DNA of 64,000 nucleotides from Endocalyx cinctus (taxonomy: Eukaryota; Ascomycota; Sordariomycetes; Amphisphaeriales; Apiosporaceae), in contig BCKC01000009.1 in assembly GCA_001600455.1 (NCBI GenBank), forward strand, positions 1,240,001 through 1,304,000, written 5' to 3'. The notes beneath the pieces were generated by a model, which ran no database searches, was not told where the DNA came from, and saw nothing but the letters and a program-made list of their open reading frames with translations. Shown here one piece after another: positions 34,801-46,574 of this stretch. How positions within the stretch are numbered: position 1 is the first letter of the stretch; each line of letters opens with the position of its first letter. The position numbers and the translations under genes are program-made.

Positions 34801-36396
34801 GCCTATCTATCAGGATCTGTATCATATAAACAAGCTTTTTTCTTCAGCTGCTCAAGCTCGTGCAGCGGTTCTGTGTGGAGGCCTTTTCTTTTTCCTTCTC
34901 TCGTGTTTTAGTTATAATAGAAAGTATACATGATCACTTTATCGCAATACGTAGAACCACCAACCACTCGTCCTATTTCTAATCCTAATCCCTTCCAACA
35001 TACAGCACCAAGCAAACGTATTCCTCCAACTTTTGATATGGACAAGAACCAACTCTCCGGGTAAGTCGTAGCTGCGGTAAGGCTTCGGAAATTCTCCATC
35101 CTTCGGTGGCGTAGCCTCTTATGGGATCTGTAGTATATAACCTCGCTACGTATACCTCACGTTACCTACACCTGACGAGGCAGGAAGGAGAGAGCGCGAG
35201 AAGAAGGCGTTTGAAAGGAATGGCAAATTTTACAGCAACACCAAAAAGATGAACCTAACCAACCAACTCTTATGAAAACTGCGCCCCGCCGAGACTCAAT
35301 AGAATAAAATAGGATTTTCGAAATTTTGTTCGTACGGCGTAAATGAACATTGTCTGAAATTACACAATAAACATTTTTTTGCTGAGCTGGCCGAGAAGAT
35401 CTTAATTCCCCGAACTGAGAAAAGAAATACTCAAGAATGGTCTTTTTTTTACCCTTCTTGCTTTTTTTCATACACTCTATCAACGCCTACATAACATCTA
35501 TTCATAAATAGTATAACCTTAGCTCTCTGCAAACGCTTTGCTTATCTCTGCAATTCCTACTTTTTGCTAGTAAATCACAATCAGAGCCTAATGGAGAACT
35601 AAGCATACGGACGATTACATGTAGAGATGAGCAAATCGGTATTAGATGATAGATGATCATATCTTAATTCATTTATTTTATATTTTTTTTCTTCTTTTGT
35701 TCAAGCTAGCCGGTTACAGAGAGAACATGATTGTCTCCCATGAAATAAAAGCTCAAAGATAAAATATTATACAAGGCGAAGTGAAGTCTCATTTCTTCCT
35801 TCTCTGGATACATAAAGATACGTGATATAGGTAAGGCTATAAGTGGTAGCCACCTGCTCTCTCCTGCTAATAACACAAGGTTGGATTTTTTTAAGAAGAC
35901 GAGACCTGAAAAGGAAATATGTTGCGTAGCTGAAAGAGGAAAAAGAAAAGAAAGAAAAAGGAAAACGAAGAGTTAAAAAAACGAAAGAAGCAAATTTCGG
36001 AGCAGATATCCCCCATCATTCCGATTTTCTTTTTTTTTTTTTTTTGGTTAAAAGACATTTAACTTCTTCGTCATGGTCTTCGCGTTCCACATAGGCGGCT
36101 GTTCATAGCAAACGAATAAAATAATAATAAGAAAAGTAAATAAATAGATAGAAAGAAAAAAAAAAAGAGGAAGAATTGGTTAGGGTATAAAAACAAACGG
36201 CAAGAAGTTAGAAGAAAAAGAAAAAGAAAAAAAAAGCCAGGCCCCAAATAAATAACGCCACCCTGCTTGTTTTCCCATATATATATATATAACATGAGAG
36301 ATTATAATAATAATGCAACAATGCAGCTTTTAATTAAGCAACAAGATGAGAGAAACTGAATAAAAGCTTTACATCGTCCAAACTCTCCTCGTCTGA
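31879..36396. other. Intergenic region, about 4.5 kb
   Basis: No gene is recognised. The left part is the promoter of the fucosyltransferase-like gene. TA-rich short palindromes cluster at 32740-32870 and 33330-33425, including TACCTAGGTA (33402-33411). A-runs lie near 33974-33987 and 34632-34648, and a T-run near 36031-36045. ORFs at 34304-34717 (+) and 35166-35483 (-) are low-complexity and resemble no protein family. Confidence 0.5.
33402..33411. repeat. TACCTAGGTA palindrome
   Basis: A perfect 10-bp palindrome inside a longer TA-rich array of GTATAC-like steps (33340-33420). Confidence 0.8.
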
Positions 36397-39355
36397 TCAC
36401 CCTGATACCGGTCGATCAACTTTCGCTGTTGGTGGTGGAGGTGGAGGTGGGAGCAGCTGAGAAAGAATCGTCGGAGCTTCTGCCAATTTCTCGGCATTTT
36501 GATCATTCGCAACCCGGACGCTGCCGCGAGAGCCCCTTACGAGCTGGCCCGCTTCGACGCGATCTTGAATCATCTCGTCGAGTATTCGGCTCATCTCATC
36601 TACGCTCCGGTTACGTTTCCTCCCGGGTGAATATCCCTTAGATCCTGAGACCGGCGGCGGGTCGGGAAGAGCGTTTTGGGGCGGCGGGCTAATCGTTTCG
36701 CGGAGGAGGGAAGCGCGAGCTTCTTGTCTGTTAGAGTCGATGCCATCCGCCGCATCCCTCGTCCGCGCAGCATTTCGAAGAGCTGACACCATCCGATCTT
36801 TGTCTTCCAGTTTCGCCTTGAGTTCTGCGATTTCGGCATCCTTATCCTTAAGAAGGGCCGCAACGCTGTGGTCTTCCCCAACCATTATGGTCTTGCCGGG
36901 GTGATTGAATCCACTGGATGCACGCGACGAGCTAGCCCGTCGTGCTTGGATAAGCCGCTTCTCGAGAGTGGCGATATAGCGGTTCTTATCGGCGAGATCG
37001 GCTTGAAGAGAGGCATTCTGAGCTTGCAGAGACGCCGTGCCATCGCCATATTCGCCCATGCTGTCTTCGTCCTCATTCCCTCCGTTAGGTGTATCTCCAC
37101 TGGTACGTCGTGGATCCATCGACTTTCGACCAATAGTCGAGTTTGAAGATGCCATAGATGCAGTTCGTTCCAGCATGGCATAATTACCAGTCGAAGTCGC
37201 TACCGATGTACGAGTTGATGCCTGAGAAAATCGTTGGTGCATGCCGAGGGAGCTGTATGTCCCGCCGCTATTTACTCCGGTTGATTTGGAACTCAAGATT
37301 AGGCGGTTCAAATGGTCGATACGCTCCTTCAAAGCAGTTCGGGCAAGCTGCATTTCCAGCATCTGCTCCTCGTGTCTCGCCTCTGCTTCCTTCTCTCGAG
37401 CCCGCTCCTCTTCCTCATCCTTCTCTTTCTCTGTTTCCTCTGTTTTAGTCACATTGTTCTTCGCTTGGGTGTCTAATTGGGTTCGAAGTTCGAGGATTTC
37501 CATCCTGTACCGTTCTAACAAGACCCGAGCACCGCCTTCACCTCCAGCACCTAGTGCCTCTTCAGCTCGTTTAGCATGACTCACGATACTATTCTTTGCT
37601 CTCGACGCAAATTTGAGTGTGTTCAACGTCTCAGTTGCGTGGGAATTCGCAGAGGCAGCACTTCCGCTAGCACCACACTGGATGGTACACAAAATGCTCA
37701 CCAGTGAGTTTCCAGAAAGTGCTCCTTGCAGTAACCTCGTCAGCTTGCTGTCTCTGTAAGGGAGATGCTTGGCATCCTTGTCGGCTCCTTTGCTGCTCTT
37801 GTCCTTGTTCTCCGAAAGCTTGGATATAACAGTTCCCAAAGTTAACAAACTCTTGTTAATATGCGAACCCTCTGTCCGTCGTTCTTTGGACTCGGCGGCT
37901 TTTTCCGAACCTGCCAAATCGATCAAACTGAGAGTGGACACGCGCACACCACCAGGTAGTATACCCGAACGTTTGCTCTCGGCGCCCGAGTTTGCTGGTG
38001 TTCGCTCTCTGCTCTCTACGACAATCTGAACGACCGCATGACTGCGGGAACTTCTAGAGTTGAATTGTGTACTCGCTGTCCTACGAGCTTGGTCGCCACG
38101 CGCTATCACTCTTAGGAGCTGGGTAGGACTCTGGACAATTTCCTCCTTCAACGGTGTTGCGTAAACGCCTCTTTTGCTATCCTCTCGCAATTTGATTTCC
38201 TCTTGTTGAGCGTTGGGGCCTGCGCCGTTCCCAGTTGGCATGCTTAGGAGATCGTGTATCCTCTCGTTATAGATTTCGAGATAGCTAACTCGCAACAAGA
38301 ACTCCCTAGACGGCGTCTCACGAATGTAGGAGAAGATATCGGTGATCGCAAGCGGTATAACTCCGGGAGATGATGCGGTACCTTGCATAGAAAACGTCTT
38401 TCCTGTACCCGTCATTCCATACGCGAATACTGTTCCGTGGTAACCTTCCATTACTCTACGAACCAACCTCTTCGCAATATGGTCGTATACCCGACCATTG
38501 TCGTCATGTGTGGAGAAAACATTGTCTACAGAGATGAATGGTTAGAGAACCGTAATCAGGTGCTGGTCAGCTCTTCATGTAGCGCTTACCGTAATAATAT
38601 TCGCCTCCTTCACGGCCCCGGTAGGCGACCAAGGATTTTCGGCCATCGACCATCCACTCGCCCTCAGCGCTATGGCTGTCGCTGCCACCGGCATCTGGCC
38701 TAACTCTGACGCTCACGACGACATTGCCTTTGCCGTCCATTCCTTTCGATGCACGTTTATCGAGATTCAACGTTCCGTTCCCTTCTTGGGCGTCGTCATA
38801 AGTGGTAGCCGATGTCGAGTAGGAATCCTGAGCTGACGAACTCCGGCTTTGAGTGGGCGATGCAACGCTGAAAAGCCCGTCCGAGTTCCTAGCGCCGGCT
38901 CCTCCCAAGAGAGATTTACCCTCCCCGCTCCCGTTTAGCAAACTCGGCATACTACTGCCGAGATGACCTAATTTCGGCGCAGGTCCGGGAGTACGCGATT
39001 TCCTAGCTGGCGTGACGACACCTGACAACGGACTAGGAGGCAGGCTTGCCACGCGGCTCGGAGGTTGAGGAAACGAATTAATGCTGACAGTCTTTCTTAT
39101 AGTCTTTCCAGCGCTATTCACTCCGTGTGTACTCTTCGGGATTGGTAAAGCAGTAGTCGGGGCGGGAGACGGAGGCGGTCCCGTATGTATCGATGATGGC
39201 GTTCTTAAGCCACTTCGCGGGGCAGCGGAAGATTTATTGGGGGTCGCAATTCCGCCGGTGCTCTTCCGAGTCTTCGTTACCGGCAATGCAGGGAGACCCG
39301 ATTGGGGCCCGGGCCCCAGTGAGGGGCGAGGCTTTGGTAATGTGCTCGACGACAT
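36397..39355 (-). CDS. kipA: Kinesin-7 motor, KipA/Tea2/Kip2 type
   Basis: Two exons on the minus strand, 39355-38590 and 38525-36397 (964 aa). The 64-bp intron splits an Asp codon and restores YYYDNVFSTHDDN. After a Ser/Pro-rich N-terminus, the motor starts near VVVSVRVRP (about 215). It has the P-loop GMTGTGKT (292-299), switch I NSRSSRSH and switch II LIDLAGSE, then HINKSLLTLGTVISKL and PYRDSKLTRLLQ. Coiled coils follow (RMEILELRTQL to HLNRLIL, and SLQADLADKN to LIQARR). The tail is Ser/Pro-rich and ends in a proline run. Tea2, Kip2 and KipA are plus-end-directed motors that carry CLIP-170-type partners and polarity factors to microtubule tips; in hyphae KipA positions the growth axis. The N-terminal SxIP-like and basic stretch could contact EB1 (inference). 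Confidence 0.93.
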
Positions 39356-41829
39356 GGTAACAGCGATTTTGACTCCACCAGTTTCGTTCTATTAGGAAAA
39401 AAATAAAAAGGGAGAAACGAGATTATGACTCCATGTAAGTAAGTATTCAGAGGGTCGTCAGCTAGGGTTGAGAGACTAGCGACTTCCTTCGTCCTATAAC
39501 GACCAAAAACTGGATGCTGTGTAAACCATGAAAAGTGTATCTAATCGGGTTGGCTTAAATAACGGCAACTTCGAATGTCATCGGCGCAGAAAAGAAAGTC
39601 TGTTGTTCGATAGGCTATGTTAACTCAGACTATCAGAAGACCCCAGAGGGAGGGGGAGATTAGGAGTCGGGGTTTAAGCGAAATCACATTAAGAGAAGAC
39701 CGTGGGCAAACAAATAGAGGACTAAGTAAATAAACCAACTCAACAATGTGTAACTTACGGTAGGTGTTAATTCAATAAAACAAATAGGCGATTAAAGAAC
39801 GTGCTCGCCCATATAAAATACCTAGAAAAGAAGAAAAATATAAGGAAGGACTAAAGGCGACAAATGCAGGTTCGAATTCTTAGATGTTCCTAAGAGAAAG
39901 TCGCAACCGCGTTTCGCAAATGATGGACCGGGGAAGTGATAGGAAGATACTGATTTAATCAGACGGTAGCTCTGAAATCCTATTCTCTTTACGTTTCCTT
40001 ATTTCTTGTTTCTTCTCGTTTTTGTTCCGTCGTCGCAGTTTTGAAATCGATTTGCTCGGAGCGTTTCCGGTATGTGACAATACGGTACGTATTAGGTGGG
40101 TTGTTGACGAAACCTTCCCGGGGAAATAGTGCTATCGAGAGATTTGTAGATGTATGCGCAAGCCGTACGGAAGTGAAGATCCAAAGATGGTATATCTATC
40201 TACCTTACTGTATAAACGAGTTAGTAGAAGATGGACACGGTGCTTTGTTCGAATTATGGTTGTATCTGTGTAAGTGTAGATACGGATTAGGTACGCGAAC
40301 GAGTGGCTGGATGGAGGGCGTTGGGCTCATGTAGTGTATTTCTTTCTGACAGCAAAGTGGTAGTGGTAGCGACAAGTCTAGTCGACCTAGCGTAGAGCAT
40401 TACCATGTATGGTGTCTGTGTTAATACCCCTACAGAATGTAGTACAGGGTAAGCAGGGTGCGCTGGGATATGCTAGCGATATTGGGTCAACGTGGATTGT
40501 GTTGTGATTAGAGCACCGACTGATCCATTCGCAGTAACTTTATTGGTTCAGTGATCATCGGTCATTAACGCAGTAGTGTCGCGGCAATCCCCCCGCTAAG
40601 CATCTCTGTAAGAAAATAGAATTACCTACTCTGCTACTGTAAGTCTTTACTTAGGTAGTTTTAAGACAATGTTTCATAAGAGAATAATACGTATAAATTT
40701 CAACAGATAGAATAACAATAACAATAATAAGAATAGAAGAATGAAAATAAGACAGATAGAAAAAAAATAAAATTAAAATTAAAGAAAACAAGCGACCCAA
40801 ATAATTTTTTACCTACTATCTCAAGAGAGGAAAAAAAAACAAGCGAAGGGGGGAAATAATAAGAATCCGCATCTCCTTTTTTTTTGCTTTTCCCTTTCCA
40901 TTTACTATACAAACCCCCTGAAATCCAATCTTGATAATTTCCAATCGGGCTTAAGCCAACGTTCGATGTAGTATCGCAAAAGTTAATCCCTGCCTCTTTA
41001 ACAGACTACCATAATTCTTAAGTATGTACATGCGGACCATGAGAAGAAGAAGAAAAAAAAAAAAAAAAAAAACTATTTACATAGAACAATATGGAGAATG
41101 ACCAGGGGTAATTGTGATCAGATATTTTTACTACATGTAATGTTATATACTATGTAGTTTAGATACGCGATACACGTACATTAGATAAGAGAACTCTCGC
41201 TATAATCTGACTGCTGATACAATTGGGGGAGGATGAAATGCCATTAAAATAGGAAGATCAATATTGAAGACCTTTCCCGTTTAGTTTCTTTACCTCCGAC
41301 TCCCAGAGCAAATCATACGTCAAGCTTGGACTTTTGTGGCTTATCATCATATAATGAATGACACCGGAGTTTTTTTTTTTTTTTTCCCTCCCTCAGAAAT
41401 CTCCAGAAATGCCGTTTACCAAGCCTTTAAGTTAAACGTACTTACACCACATTTGTACTTTTAGTTAGAACATATCTTACACTATTCCGTACTTAGTATC
41501 GCATGGGCCCTACATACAGTACAAGTTACGCAATCAATTCAGGCATAGCGCATTCGCCGCTTTTTTCTTGGATTCGTCCCAGCTCATGGAGTTTATAGCA
41601 GGGTAGTTCAACCACGTGCGCAAAAATCATGCAAATAGAGCGCGAAGAGATAGAAATCAGACCCTTTGACGATGATGTATACGGGTAATGGCTTATTGTG
41701 GCAAGAAATGGAGGTATAGGACTACGAGTTATAACTAACGATTGGGTCCTCCGCTAATACGATAATTTGACCTCATCAAATGTCTTCCCAGATATTGAGC
41801 CGCTAACGATTAGCAAATCACGCAGAGTA

Positions 41830-41838
41830 TACGGAGTA
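41830..41838. repeat. TACGGAGTA motif
   Basis: One of six intergenic copies. Confidence 0.8.
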
Positions 41839-43476
41839 AACATTAGGAAGCCCAAGATTGCGCTGGTCTCAATACCTCAAGTTGACGTCTTCTTTTCTGT
41901 CTTCCAATTACAACTCGATCCAAGTTTCATAACCGATATATTTGGGCGATCCCCAAGTTATTGGCGAAACGTCGGAGAAGCTAGCGCTCTGTCTACAGGG
42001 CGCCGAGGCTCATGACAGCTACCATCATCAGCTTGACAGGTAACAGGGTATTCGGAGATGGCCTAAATGCCACGGACTCCTCATGTATGAAGGCGTCAAT
42101 CTCTCGTCTCATCTTCGGTCTCATTTTCGATATCGTGGCTATATGTCGAGGCTTTGAGGTCCAAAAACATGTATATTTACTTCGGTGATTCCCAAAATAT
42201 ATACCTACATGTGATCATGTTTCTACGCGTTATCTGTCGCGATTGGTTCATCGCCCTCATCCACGTTGTTTAAGACCAACCAGTCAATCCAATAAGTATC
42301 ATAAAGGTCATAGCTACTAAACTACCTTTGTTATATTCCAATACCATGGTACGTAAGATTTTGTGTGAACAGCTATTATTGTTATTGCTGTCGTTATCAG
42401 TATACATATATACTAGGTAGTGTCTATCACCGTCTGAAGACAAGGCTCATATTCGGCCGATTTAAAAGCAGCAACGGTCAGGTATTTTGGTTCAGGTACC
42501 TGTTGATTCCTAGGCGCGAACCCTTGGACGTTATTTTATCGGGTTAGTAACGAATTATTAACAAACAACCTTGAAACCTCCAGGGCTCTTTACGTGCTTA
42601 ATCGTATCAATTGAATGATTGTGAGTTCCCTTCCCCAGGTTTCCCTTGATGATGACGATGATTATTATTATGAGAGACAAGAGTTTTTCTCAATTGATCT
42701 AACGGCGCGGGGTTTATCTTTTTTTTCTTTTTCATCTTCAAATAATTTTTTTTCCCACACCTGATCAATAAGGTGGGATCCTTTAAATAGCATGTGTATG
42801 TACAATTTGTGAAGTACACTAAATAACCCTACTAGTACACACAGTGGTGAGATAAAACCACAGAGAGATGATAGTAAGGTATGTACTATGTATATGCGAG
42901 CAAGGAAGTATCAGGTTAGCTCTCCGATAGGGTCTACGCAGCCTATCTCAGGTGGTGCTACAGTACTAATTTATGTACTCCATATACGAGTGTATGTATG
43001 TTCAAGGTTAAGAGCTGCAAGGACGGGAGTTGCAGGTATAACTTCATCCAGTTATCAATCAAGGAAGGTATTTTAACATTTATGGCTTGCTGCTGTATCA
43101 CGATGTCTAATTTATCTACCTTGATTTTGATTCACATGCTACGTCTACCTTGGATATCATACGCTCCAGCTATTTTATTTTTATTTATTTTGTTTTTGTT
43201 TATTGAAAAATTAGATGACGTTTGGACACAACTTAGTAACTACTAAGGTCTACAGGTATGGATATATACAAATACTTTATTTAGTTTGGTGCACTTACTA
43301 CGTACTCAGTTGATCCTTTGGGCGAGTGTGAACCAATGCTCGCTTTCAGGGGTTATTGCGCCGTGCCCCGCGTAAGCCTGTCAATCTGTGGGTGAAATAT
43401 GCATATTTGACTTGTGTCATCACATTATGGAATGAGGCGATGTAATCCTCAAATTTCTTCTTATTCCTCTTTCTCC

Positions 43477-43478
<2 letters not shown>

Positions 43479-43508
<30 letters not shown>
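43479..43508. repeat. Poly(T) homopolymer, 30 bases
   Basis: The longest homopolymer of the window. A poly(T)/poly(A) tract of this length may mark the tail of an old retroposed element or be a nucleosome-excluding tract; no element is visible beside it. Confidence 0.9.
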
Positions 43509-43510
<2 letters not shown>

Positions 43511-45183
43511 GATACGACCCTAAAGTAGGTTAGGTCATATGTTAAGAAAAATTCCCGATGGTCCTCATTCCCGTACTATCTCTTCTCACGGGTCCATATG
43601 CACATGTTTTTCTTTCTCCTGCAGTCGCGTCACAGATTTTGCTCTTTAGCTCTTCCAAAGTTCGAGCATCTTAGGTTCTTCTAAACACATGCATTTGGAT
43701 ACTCCTCGTCATTTCCCAAGTGCCATCCCATCCCGTAGGACTACTATGTATGGTATGCGAACAGCCTCCCAGGATTTGGATCGATTTTTGCCGTCCCGCT
43801 AGACCTCTAGAATGCCGTAGCGTTCCAGCTAAACACCACATGGCGTCTCTAGAGCCTGGACTTTTCTAGTGTAGCGTACATACCATGTGCTCGGACTTTT
43901 TTTTATATTTATTTATTTTTTCTTGTCGTCAAATCTATTTGATGGCCTGCTTAGAAGAACCAGGCTGCCGGAAGCAATGTGTACCCGGCACGGTTAAAAT
44001 CCTCGGTGCTCGGAAACAAGAATAATAGTGTTGGTATATCACGTAAAATATAGATATAGATGGATATATCAGGGTATCATCTGTCTGTTGTAATTATGCA
44101 TCTTGTCTATGCATATAGTTTACATTACATGTAGCCTGCATGAATAGAGCGTTTCATGAAAATTATCGTTGCTGCTCGTTTCCTACTTTCGACGATCGGC
44201 AACCAGGAAATTCTTTCTATGCCACAGCTCGGAGCTGTAAGGTACCGTATCATTAAGGGGATAATAAAAAAGCAAAGAAACATCGTTACGCCGCCTAGGG
44301 TTTACTATGCTGAATATGTTCGTATATCCGTCCATGATTCTTTTTTTTTATCGGATGCGTTGCCTGTCCTTGTCTCGATGGTCTTCGCACAACGGCGTTC
44401 TGAAACACAACCGAGGAAACTACCGAGAGTGTCATAGGACACGATGCTGGAGGATTAGGAATCCCCGTTCAGTTGTGTTCGGCACAATCATCTTCACGTC
44501 CCATGGTTACTCCGACATGTCTATACTCGGTACACTACATGTCTCTGAATCACGCTGGATTCGGTTCTATATATCTCTTAGGACATAATCTATCAGCGAC
44601 TAACTTTGAACCCGCTCAGTAGCAAGGACTTCACAGCAAATGTAATACTAACAAGATATTCTAGAAGAGGCCTAGCAGGTCCAGAAATCAGCCTATAGTC
44701 AGCATTATACCGCAATCGAGAGGTGAAACATCTCGGAAGAGGGCTCGGTCCTATCTCACCATTTCAAGCAGTTGCTTCCATGTTATGCTCATTTTCTTCA
44801 TGTATATACATGTGCGACGACAGGGTTACCGATATGTATAGGGTATCAGAAGGGTGGTGGATCATGCTTAAACGTCGTGTTGTGGGTTCTGCAAGTGGCA
44901 TCGAACATAGCATAGAGGGAAACTTCAGGCATACAGCTCCTCACGACCGGCCGTCGTCATCATCTGATCTCCCCGTGGTCTAGAAGGGATGGTATCGAAA
45001 CCGGGGAAAGAAGAAGATCGAGACCGTAGCACCGGGTGAAATGGATCTCCGTAACCTTTTTTTTTTTTTGCCATACCTTCCCTTACTATACGTCGAACAC
45101 ACACCCAACACTGCCCCAAGATTTGCTGTCGATAATAAGATTATCTTATAGCCTTCTTTCCCGGCTTCCCCTCCCCCCTCCTT

Positions 45184-45207
45184 CCCCCCCCCCCCCCCCC
45201 CCCCCCC
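45184..45207. repeat. Poly(C) homopolymer, 24 bases
   Basis: An uninterrupted C-run preceded by C/T-rich sequence. It can form G-quadruplex or i-motif structures and is a likely assembly-error site. Confidence 0.9.
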
Positions 45208-46368
45208 ACCATCCCGGGCGAGACGGAAGGATTTTCGAAACGTGGTTGAAGGTGTGGAGAAACGCGGTGGTGAAACGATATTTCATGTATAATTGAAGAA
45301 ACCTAGCTTCACATATTGAGCAGATGTTGGTTGGTACACGGGGACAAAGACGCGGTAGTTTAATCACGGGTACAATTTATTTTTATTTTATTTTTTCGAG
45401 TGCCCCTCTCTACACTGCGGTGAAATAATAGCATGCTTCCGTCGCAAAAAAGACGTATCTCTCTGATGAGCAGAAGATCCCGTATAACGCCCCACGACCG
45501 ACGGTCCGGGGTTCCGAGCTGGACTAACGGCCGAATTGTTTCGGCGATCCCATATTGTCCGCATTGAGAGATTATACCTACGTGGATTGGTCTGTACGAC
45601 GTGAGACGAGGCCTAAGACGTCTAATTAAAATATACCACACTTGAACCCGAAGTGGCACGCTGTAATATCTCATCCACGCCAGCTGCTTGTTCGGCACAC
45701 CTCAGATTTGAGTTCTTTTTTTTTCTAGCTATAGGGGTAATGACGTTTAGGGAAGGGGGTCGGTAAGTATACTAGAGACTGCCAGTGAACTAAGGGTAGC
45801 CCTCCATATGTGCTTCCAGAAACAATGGATTTCTCATTTGAAATTCGAGAGAACCTGAACCTAGGGTGCTTAGTAAGTAACGTTAACTGCGGGATGAATC
45901 TAACAGTGTGAAACTTATGAGATGGTTTTCTCTTTTTTTGTTATCTCTATGTGATCACTAGTTTTTCGTTGGTGTTGAGGTTGTATACATCTCGGACTCC
46001 TGGCAACACATACCAGTACCCAGGGCATAAACGCATTAGAAAGGAAGATATAGCATAAAACATAGAAATCATACGTTCAACTCAGCCTGGACCGCGCAAT
46101 TCTCCACTTAGGTATGTCAAAGGGCACATGTGCAGAGGCGGCGGTCTTGATTCCCGAGACACCCAGGTATAACAAGTACGACGAGTCCGATGTCTCGCCG
46201 AAAAATAACAAGCTTGGTTTGAATATTCGATCGTGGAAGATGGCTTTCCATCCCACCATACCAAAATTTCCACTTACTAACACCAAGATGCAGTATGACT
46301 GCATTTTTCCATTACTTCCGGTCGACAACCCTGATCTAGTAAGATTCCAGAACTCAGAGCCTCAAGTT

Positions 46369-46574
46369 TTTCACTGCATTTTTAGTACTTGCAGGGGTAT
46401 GGAAATGTCTATATTAGAATAAAACGATTTTTTTCTTGAACGTTGAGTGGCATTTCACTGCATTTTTAGTGCCTCCTAAGGGTAGGTAGATTTGTAGAAG
46501 TATTAGAATAGGCAAGGACGAAAGATACTAACGCGGGCAGCATACACATATAAGTTTCACTACATTTTTAGTAC
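46369..46574 (+). repeat. Degenerate dispersed repeat, three copies
   Basis: TTTCACTGCATTTTTAGT or a one-base variant occurs at 46369, 46453 and 46555. Each is followed by a G-rich step (GGGGTATGG, GGGTAGG, GGGATGGG) and then TAGAATA about 45-60 bases later. A weaker copy starts at 46995. The spacing is 84 and 102 bases, so these are diverged copies of a unit of about 60 bases or more, not a strict tandem array. Confidence 0.65.

Noticed and set aside
39866..39880. GGTTCGAATTC resembling a tRNA B box
   Set aside because: No A box at the right distance and no acceptor-stem pairing around it.
45360..45698. 112-codon antisense ORF in the gene-poor region
   Set aside because: No motif; low-level length for chance in moderately GC-balanced DNA.
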